This document shows, piece by piece, positions 1-4,188 of a DNA stretch of 7,572 nt. The DNA is taken from NCBI GenBank assembly GCA_017960705.1, contig JAGCYR010000221.1, positions 1 to 7,572 on the forward strand, read 5' to 3'. The translations under genes were made by a program, and so were the position numbers. Each line of letters begins with the position of its first letter. The first letter of the stretch is position 1. Source of the DNA: Clostridia bacterium (GTDB taxonomy: Bacteria > Bacillota > Clostridia > Oscillospirales > CAG-272). The notes below the pieces were generated by a model. It did no database searches and was not told where the DNA came from. It was given only the letters and a program-made list of their open reading frames with translations.

Positions 1-407
1 CGGTAGGTGAGCCGGCGCTTGGTATGCCCCTTTTTCGGCCAGGGGTCGCTGAAGTTGAGAAAGATCCGGTCGAGCGAATGCGGGGCGAACCAATCCGAGA
101 GCGTCGCGGCGTCGGCGATAGCGAAACGGAGACGGTCGGGGCGGTTCTCGGCTCTTGCAGCCGCCTTCTCGACGGCGTTGACCATCACGTTCGAGATGCG
201 CTCCAAAGCGACGAAGCAGACGTCGGGGTATTTTTCCGCCATCCCGCAGGCGAAATCGCCCTTTCCGCACCCGATCTCGAGCCAGAGCGGGAGATCCTTT
301 CCGATCACGTCGCGCGACGACGAGAAAGGGGCGGCGGGGCGGTCGAGCAACAGATTTTCGCACGCTTGGAGCCGTTCGGCGCCGTGCTTTTTGATCCGCA
401 TTCGCAT
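1..407 (-). CDS. trmB: tRNA (guanine-N7-)-methyltransferase TrmB, 3'-truncated by window edge
   Basis: The enzyme methylates N7 of G46 in the variable loop of tRNAs, using S-adenosylmethionine, in the cytoplasm. The first 135 codons are visible and the C-terminus lies beyond position 1. The SAM-binding loop LEIGCGKGDF is at residues 43-52. The acidic residue ending the next strand is in ALERISN (67-73). The family signature NFSDPWPKKGHTKRRL is at 118-133 and carries the Asp-Pro-Trp-Pro active-site segment. The chosen start is the ATG at 407, which has AAAGGA 9 nt upstream; a second in-frame ATG two codons later (401) is too far from that site. It follows spoIVB in the same direction after a 94-nt gap, but has a good promoter of its own in that gap, so it is probably an independent housekeeping transcript. 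Family assignment is secure because the signature is nearly diagnostic. Confidence 0.95.
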   Translation of the reverse strand, partial: MRMRIKKHGAERLQACENLLLDRPAAPFSSSRDVIGKDLPLWLEIGCGKGDFACGMAEKYPDVCFVALERISNVMVNAVEKAAARAENRPDRLRFAIADAATLSDWFAPHSLDRIFLNFSDPWPKKGHTKRRLTY

Positions 408-423
408 AAGGGAGCGTCCTTTC

Positions 424-445
424 CGGGGAACGCGTCCGCTCCCCG
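424..445 (-). promoter_or_regulatory. Stem-loop at the predicted 5' end of trmB mRNA
   Basis: On the minus strand this segment folds into a 9-bp stem (CGGGGAGCG against CGCGTTCCCCG-type pairing with one G-U) closed by a GACG tetraloop. The predicted transcription start (about 443) falls at the base of the stem. The Shine-Dalgarno AAAGGA lies just 3' of the hairpin and stays single-stranded. No U-tract follows in the trmB direction, so it is not an intrinsic terminator for spoIVB. A 5' mRNA-stabilising hairpin is one reading. The pairing is seen; the function is inferred. Confidence 0.4.
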
Positions 446-449
446 TTTC

Positions 450-478
450 AGTATACCACATCCCGCCCGCGATTGCAA
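450..478 (-). promoter_or_regulatory. Sigma-A-type extended -10 promoter for trmB
   Basis: On the minus strand TTGCAA (478-473) and TATACT (455-450) are separated by exactly 17 nt. The three bases before the -10 are TGG, which gives a TGn extended -10. The -10 lies about 43 nt upstream of the trmB ATG. It sits wholly between the spoIVB stop and trmB, so trmB can be expressed during vegetative growth independently of the sporulation gene. Confidence 0.75.
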
Positions 479-501
479 GAGAATCGAGTATAATTCGGCG
501 G

Positions 502-1638
502 TCAGGCGCGCTTTCCCTCCATCGCGCGGAGCATCGAATCAAGATACACGCCGTAGCCCTGCGTCGGGTCGCCGACCGTGACGTGCGTGACCGCGCCGAC
601 CAGCCGCCCGTTCTGGAGGATGGGGCTGCCCGACATCCCGCGCACGATCCCGCCGGTCAGGGCGAGCAGGGCGGGATCGGTCACCCGCACCGAGAAACAT
701 TTGGTGCAGCCCGCCCGCGCCGAGAGATCGCCGAGTTCGACCTCGTACTCCCCGACCGCGCCGTTTTTTAAAGTGCAGAGGACGGTCGCGCTCCCCTCCC
801 GCACCTCTTCGGGCTTGGCGACCGGGATCGCCTCACCCCGGGGAATATCCGAGAGCCGCCCGAACACGCCGTATTCGGTGTTCGATTCGACCGTGCCGAT
901 CCCGCCGGGGCGGAGCATCCCCTTGAGTTCCCCCGGCTCGCCGGGTCTGCCGCGCTCGATGCCGTCGAGGATCACGCCGGTCACAGTCCCGGCTTTGATA
1001 CGGAGGGGTTTCCCCGTTTTGCCGTCCCCGATCGCGTGCCCCAGCCCGCCGAACGCCCCGGTCTCGGGGTCGATGAAGGTCACGGTTCCGATCCCCGCCG
1101 CGTTGTCGCGGACGAAGATCCCGAGCTGCCACGTCTCCCCTTCGTATTGCGCCGGCGCGACCGAGATTGAGACCGTCTTTTCCTCCCGCAAAACCGAGAG
1201 CGAGAGCGGGCGCCCCCGGGAAGTTGTCACCGCGTCGACCAGATCCCGCACCGTTCCGATCTTTTTCCCGTCGACCGAGACGATCAGATCCCCCTGCCGA
1301 AGCCCCGCGTCATAACCGACCGAGCCGCCCTCGCGGACGCCCGCGACCAGTACCCCGTCGCACGCGATCCGGATCCCGAACACGCCCCCGCCCGGGATCA
1401 GTTTCCGCTCGGTCGGTTCCCCCTGCGCGTCGGAGGGGCAAACGGGATCGCACACCCCGTCCCCGATCTCCGGAAACAGGATCCCCGGGATGCGGAATCG
1501 GACCTCCGCCGTCCCCCGCGCCGAGAGGCAGGACTCGACCCCGTCCCCGTTTGCCGAGACCCCGACCGTCAGCCCGACCGCCAGCAGCAATACCGCGGCA
1601 AGTACCGCCGCGAACTTCCATCCTCTTTTGTATTTCAT
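502..1638 (-). CDS. spoIVB: SpoIVB-type sporulation signalling serine peptidase (PDZ + S55 peptidase)
   Basis: SpoIVB is made in the forespore and secreted across its inner membrane. There it cleaves SpoIVFA, releasing the SpoIVFB protease that activates pro-sigma-K in the mother cell. This 378-aa protein has a signal-anchor at about residues 8-28, a PDZ domain at about 80-160 (GYDAGLRQGDLIVSVDGK at 108-125), and an S55 peptidase domain from about 170 to the C-terminus. The catalytic set is complete: His201 in GGLGHAIGD, Asp321 in VTDPALLALTGG, and Ser336 in GMSGSPI. The Asp-to-Ser spacing of 15 matches Bacillus subtilis D363/S378. The C-terminal GAVTHVTVGDPTQGYGV is also typical. It is somewhat shorter than the 426-aa B. 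subtilis protein, mainly before the PDZ. The start is supported by GGGGAG 6 nt upstream. Neither recN nor spo0A, its usual neighbours in Bacillus, is beside it here. Confidence 0.95.
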   Translation of the reverse strand: MKYKRGWKFAAVLAAVLLLAVGLTVGVSANGDGVESCLSARGTAEVRFRIPGILFPEIGDGVCDPVCPSDAQGEPTERKLIPGGGVFGIRIACDGVLVAGVREGGSVGYDAGLRQGDLIVSVDGKKIGTVRDLVDAVTTSRGRPLSLSVLREEKTVSISVAPAQYEGETWQLGIFVRDNAAGIGTVTFIDPETGAFGGLGHAIGDGKTGKPLRIKAGTVTGVILDGIERGRPGEPGELKGMLRPGGIGTVESNTEYGVFGRLSDIPRGEAIPVAKPEEVREGSATVLCTLKNGAVGEYEVELGDLSARAGCTKCFSVRVTDPALLALTGGIVRGMSGSPILQNGRLVGAVTHVTVGDPTQGYGVYLDSMLRAMEGKRA

Positions 1639-1691
1639 GTTCCGCTCCCCGCTTTCGTTTTCGTTCGGTCGCCCGTTTTTTTCGTCGCGAT

Positions 1692-1721
1692 TACTATTTG
1701 CCGGACGGTGCGGTTTATCCG
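1692..1721 (-). promoter_or_regulatory. Candidate forespore (sigma-G/sigma-F-like) promoter of spoIVB
   Basis: On the minus strand CGGATA (1721-1716) and AATAGTA (1698-1692) are separated by 17 nt. They resemble the sigma-G pattern (TGAATA, 17-18 nt, CATACTA) with about two mismatches in each box. The -10-like box lies about 54 nt before the spoIVB ATG. spoIVB is a sigma-F/sigma-G gene in B. subtilis, which makes this more likely than chance. No convincing sigma-A promoter was seen in the same gap. This is a pattern match only. Confidence 0.35.
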
Positions 1722-1790
1722 AGGTAATCTTTTGACCGGGCGACCATTTCCTGACTTTTTAAACGCCAAAAATACTGAAAAATCAATGAA

Positions 1791-1822
1791 ATTAAAAACC
1801 GCCCCCTCTTACGAGGGAGCGG
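1791..1822 (-). terminator. Intrinsic terminator of the foldase/hypothetical operon
   Basis: On the minus strand CCGCTCCCTC pairs with GAGGGGGCGG (10-bp stem, one A-C mismatch) around a GTAA loop and is followed at once by TTTTTAAT. It begins 22 nt after the stop codon of the 192-aa protein. It separates that operon from spoIVB, whose ATG is about 150 nt further on. Confidence 0.85.
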
Positions 1823-1844
1823 CGAAAGTGAGGTTTGTCGAAGG

Positions 1845-2423
1845 TCAAGTGCGAGACAAACGAATATATTTGTCTGCGTCCGCGAGAGCGGCGGCGACCG
1901 CGCGGGCGATGGCGTCGGGGATCGGGGCGAGCAGACGGCTGACGTCGGCTGTCGACTTGGCGAGGGTGATGACCACCGCGAATCGGTCGGGCGTCTCGTC
2001 AAAATACCATTTCGCGCCGCAGGCGGCGAGATCCGACGAGATCAGGCGAAGATAGTGGTCCGAGATCCCGAGCGCCTCCCTCTCGGAGAGACGGCGCTTT
2101 TCGCCTTTTTGCGCCGAGACGGTGATCGAAATACCGTCGCCGTTCCCGTCCGCCAGGACTTTGGGATCCCCGAGCAGGGGCGAACGCGAAAGAAAACGGT
2201 AGATCAGCGTCAGAAGATAGGCGAAGCGCTCCTCCGGCACCTCGATCGCGGTCTCGCGCGGCAGAACGTCGTCGATCGTAACCTCTGTATCGACCCGGCG
2301 CCCTACCTCTTCCGACCAGCGGCGGAGAAGGTCAAGGAGCAGAGCGGGCTCCTTTTTCATCGGGGCGCGGGCTTCCGCTTTCGGTTCGGGTCCCGGCGTT
2401 TGGCTCGACAGTTTCAGTTTCAT
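1845..2423 (-). CDS. Protein of unknown function, possibly a degenerate GHKL/HATPase fold (192 aa)
   Basis: I do not recognise a named family. The protein is soluble, with no signal peptide or membrane segment. The N-terminal ~22 residues are Pro/Glu/Lys-rich and look disordered. Residues 64-80 (ERFAYLLTLIYRFLSRS) sit where a histidine-kinase ATPase has its N-box helix. Residues 123-154 (HYLRLISSDLAACGAKWY onward to FAVVITLA) resemble the last helix and strands of that fold. The catalytic Asn, the DxGxG box and the glycine-rich lid are absent, so ATP binding is unlikely even if the fold is right. The start codon overlaps the stop of the lipoprotein gene as ATGA (2423-2420), with GGAG about a dozen nt upstream, indicating translational coupling. 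An in-frame Met at codon 22 has a poorer ribosome site. The C-terminus is an Ala-rich helix. The GHKL reading is tentative; the gene itself is well supported by coupling and terminator. Confidence 0.75.
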   Translation of the reverse strand: MKLKLSSQTPGPEPKAEARAPMKKEPALLLDLLRRWSEEVGRRVDTEVTIDDVLPRETAIEVPEERFAYLLTLIYRFLSRSPLLGDPKVLADGNGDGISITVSAQKGEKRRLSEREALGISDHYLRLISSDLAACGAKWYFDETPDRFAVVITLAKSTADVSRLLAPIPDAIARAVAAALADADKYIRLSRT

Positions 2424-3517
2424 TGACCGATCGTCAGCTCCGCGAGCGTATCGGCGGAGAAGGTCGGGAACGCCGAGGAATACGAGACGCCCGCGAGATA
2501 ACTCTCGGCTTTTTCGGCGATCGGGCGGTCGATCTCGGTCTCCTCAAGCATCAGATCGTAGATCCCGTTGGGATCGCGGTCGTAGTCGGCGGCGTCCTTT
2601 CGGAGCCCGACGGCGAACCAGACCCCGCCGTCGCCCTCGCGGATCTCTCCGCAGGCGAAGGGAGAAAGTGAGAAGATATCGGAGACCAGCGCGCGCTGGA
2701 GCGGGTTGTTCCCCTGATTCTTCGAGACGTAGAAACCGTGACGCATTTCGTCGGCGGAAAGCACCTGATCCGAGAAGGTGTCGCGCAGCACGCCGAACAC
2801 GGCGGAATAGTCGGTCGCCGCCGCCAGCCGGCTGCGCTGCTCCTCGGCGAACGCGCGCGCGTCGGAGGATCCGTTCCATTGATCGTACAGGTCGTACTGA
2901 ACGTAGACCCAGACGCCGTGGGCGCAGTCGGCGGAGTCGAAGAACGCGCGGGCGTCGCTCTCTGCCCCGGTGTCCTTACCGTAGGCGTAGTTGGTCACCA
3001 GATACTCGTAGAGCGCGGCTTGGGTCGCGTCGTAGCGGTAGATCAGACGGTTGACCGCGTCGGTCAGGTTCGCCGCCGCGAGCGCCTCTTTGTACTTTTC
3101 GCGCGTGCCGGCGCCCTCGATGATGTAGCCGTTGGCTTCCCCGCCCTCGTAATCGATTTTGACGCGCTCCTTGACCTCTTCGTCGATCGCGTCTCCGTAG
3201 GGGTCGACGCCGTTTGCCTCCGCCACGTCGAGGGTCGCGTAAAGAAGGGCGATCTCGCGCAGCACGGCGAGTTTGGCGGCGTCCCAATCCTCCTCGGTCA
3301 TCCCCTCGGTCTTACCCGAGTACATCGCCGAGAAATAGGCGCGGAAGAGCTCGTACTTCACCTCGTGCCCGCCGAGGGTCGCGACCGGGGTCGCCTCTTT
3401 CTTCGACGAGGCGATCTCGGGATACTCGTCCTTGCCGCAGGAGGCAAGCGAAAAGACCACCGCGAGGATCGCGGCGAGCGTTATCAGCGTGATCAGAATC
3501 CGGCTTGTTTTCTTCAT
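2420..3517 (-). CDS. SurA/PrsA-like lipoprotein with a degenerate parvulin domain
   Basis: This is a 365-aa extracytoplasmic lipoprotein. A lipoprotein signal peptide (residues 1-26, MKKTSRILIT then a hydrophobic core) ends in the lipobox LASC with Cys27 as the lipidation site. Residues 44-175 resemble the helical N-terminal chaperone domain of SurA/PrsA (VATLGGHEVKYELFRAYF onward). Residues 195-306 have the outline of a parvulin domain: a strand near CAHGVWVYV, an Ala/Glu-rich helix (DARAFAEEQRSRLAAATDY), then IFSLSPFACGEIREGDGGVWFAVGL near the end. The usual parvulin start (HILV) and GDLG-type segment are not recognisable, so isomerase activity is doubtful and a chaperone role is more likely. 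The start has GGGAG 7-8 nt upstream. It is the first gene of a two-gene operon and is divergent from the XRE/LRR unit. In Gram-positives such proteins help exported proteins fold at the membrane surface. Confidence 0.8.
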   Translation of the reverse strand: MKKTSRILITLITLAAILAVVFSLASCGKDEYPEIASSKKEATPVATLGGHEVKYELFRAYFSAMYSGKTEGMTEEDWDAAKLAVLREIALLYATLDVAEANGVDPYGDAIDEEVKERVKIDYEGGEANGYIIEGAGTREKYKEALAAANLTDAVNRLIYRYDATQAALYEYLVTNYAYGKDTGAESDARAFFDSADCAHGVWVYVQYDLYDQWNGSSDARAFAEEQRSRLAAATDYSAVFGVLRDTFSDQVLSADEMRHGFYVSKNQGNNPLQRALVSDIFSLSPFACGEIREGDGGVWFAVGLRKDAADYDRDPNGIYDLMLEETEIDRPIAEKAESYLAGVSYSSAFPTFSADTLAELTIGQ

Positions 3518-3549
3518 ATCGGATCTCCCGTCGGACGTTTTTCCCTTTT

Positions 3550-3558
3550 ATTGTAGCA
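3550..3558 (-). promoter_or_regulatory. Extended -10 promoter of the lipoprotein operon
   Basis: The minus strand reads TGCTACAAT, a TGn extended -10 with TACAAT at 3555-3550, 33 nt upstream of the ATG at 3517. No good -35 is present at 16-18 nt, which is acceptable for an extended -10 promoter. A dyad (3557-3579) occupies the spacer and -35 region. Confidence 0.55.
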
Positions 3559-3579
3559 CGGATTTATGTCCAAACCGTG
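3557..3579. repeat. Inverted repeat CACGG-N13-CCGTG upstream of the lipoprotein promoter
   Basis: CACGG (3557-3561) and CCGTG (3575-3579) form an inverted repeat 23 bp long overall, with two further inner T-A matches on each side. It covers the spacer and -35 region of the extended -10 promoter, where a repressor or activator would bind. The centre-to-centre distance is compatible with a dimeric helix-turn-helix protein. The operator role is inferred from position alone. Confidence 0.3.
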
Positions 3580-3668
3580 AAAACCGGATTATTTTTTTAC
3601 TTGCCGCGACGTGAGGGCGTCTTCCCCGCCCGCTTCCCGCCTCCCTTTTAAGGGGTGCGTTTTGTCCC

Positions 3669-3696
3669 TTTACTTTTCGGACGATTTCGGTATAAT
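3669..3696 (+). promoter_or_regulatory. Sigma-A-type promoter of the XRE/LRR operon
   Basis: TTTACT (3669-3674, four of six matches to TTGACA) and a perfect TATAAT (3691-3696) are separated by 16 nt. The expected transcription start near 3703 gives a leader of about 33 nt before the GTG at 3736. The promoter region is AT-rich against a GC-rich background. Confidence 0.7.
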
Positions 3697-3705
3697 AATA
3701 TTCGG
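3676..3705 (+). repeat. Three TTCGG direct repeats across the XRE/LRR promoter
   Basis: TTCGG occurs at 3676-3680, 3686-3690 and 3701-3705. The first two are exactly one helical turn apart, in the -35/-10 spacer, and the third lies at the transcription start. This is a plausible layout for binding by a helix-turn-helix protein, including the XRE protein encoded just downstream. The word is short and compositionally common here, so chance is a real alternative. Confidence 0.3.
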
Positions 3706-3735
3706 AAGCCGCAAACGAACGAAAGGAGACGCACC

Positions 3736-4188
3736 GTGAGTTTTTCCCAAACCATCGCGGAACTGCGGACGGCAAACGACCTCTCGCAGCAGGAACTTGC
3801 CGACCGCCTGTTCGTCTCGCGCGACCTCGTCTCCAAATGGGAGAGGGGCGAACGTACCCCGGTCTTTCGGACGGTCGAAAAGATCGCAGAAACGTTCGGC
3901 GTTCCTATCGACCGACTGTGCGACCGGCGCACGCTGCTCGTCCGTGAACTCGAAGATTGCCTGCCGGAAGACCGCGCCTTCGAAAACGGAGAGCTGACCG
4001 CGATCCTGGATCGGTTTCTGCGAGGAGTATCTCCGCGGACGGCGGATGTCTTTCTCAATCGGTATTACCTGTTGAAAACGACGTCCGAGATCGCCGAAAA
4101 ATACAAGATCCGCGAGAACCACGTCCGCAGTATCCTGTCCAAAACCCGAAGAAGACTGAAAAAAGCGTTGAAGGAGGGGAACGTATGA
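3736..4188 (+). CDS. XRE helix-turn-helix / sigma-70 region-4-like fusion regulator (150 aa)
   Basis: This cytoplasmic DNA-binding regulator has two different helix-turn-helix units. Residues 5-65 form an XRE/Cro-C1 domain: SQQELADRLFVSRDLVSKWE at 18-37, then a terminal helix with TVEKIAETFGVPIDRL. Residues about 98-145 look like sigma-70 region 4: SPRTADVFLNRYYLLKTTSEIA (99-120, quoted here as the segment SPRTADVFLNRY onward), then KIRENHVRSILSKTRRRLKK, with the usual basic recognition helix. No region 2 is present, so it cannot be a full sigma factor by itself. The start is the GTG at 3736, with AAGGAG 7 nt upstream. A longer in-frame reading from 3655 would begin upstream of the promoter's -10 and is rejected. 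Its stop overlaps the ATG of the membrane LRR gene as ATGA. It may autoregulate and may be controlled by that membrane partner; both are inference. Confidence 0.88.
   Translation: MSFSQTIAELRTANDLSQQELADRLFVSRDLVSKWERGERTPVFRTVEKIAETFGVPIDRLCDRRTLLVRELEDCLPEDRAFENGELTAILDRFLRGVSPRTADVFLNRYYLLKTTSEIAEKYKIRENHVRSILSKTRRRLKKALKEGNV
4171..4184 (+). promoter_or_regulatory. Consensus Shine-Dalgarno for the LRR gene inside the regulator gene
   Basis: AAGGAGG (4171-4177) stands 7 nt before the ATG at 4185 and lies within the last codons of the regulator gene. It fixes the start of the membrane protein. A full-consensus site plus the ATGA overlap implies efficient coupled translation of the two proteins. 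Confidence 0.8.

Noticed and set aside
1639..1790. Small gene or RNA in the gap upstream of spoIVB
   Set aside because: Short frames here lack ribosome sites and similarity; the gap is adequately explained by the spoIVB promoter region and the preceding terminator.
2738..3556. Plus-strand open frame (272 codons) opposite the lipoprotein gene
   Set aside because: It has no ribosome site or domain, and the opposite strand encodes a lipoprotein with a proper signal peptide and lipobox.
3655..3735. N-terminal extension of the XRE regulator from an ATG at 3655
   Set aside because: It would begin upstream of the TATAAT at 3691-3696 and has no ribosome site, whereas GTG 3736 has AAGGAG 7 nt upstream and starts right before the XRE domain.
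3957..4184. Upstream in-frame extension of the LRR membrane protein
   Set aside because: It overlaps the regulator gene in another frame. The ATG at 4185 has a consensus AAGGAGG and gives a sensible tail plus membrane helix.
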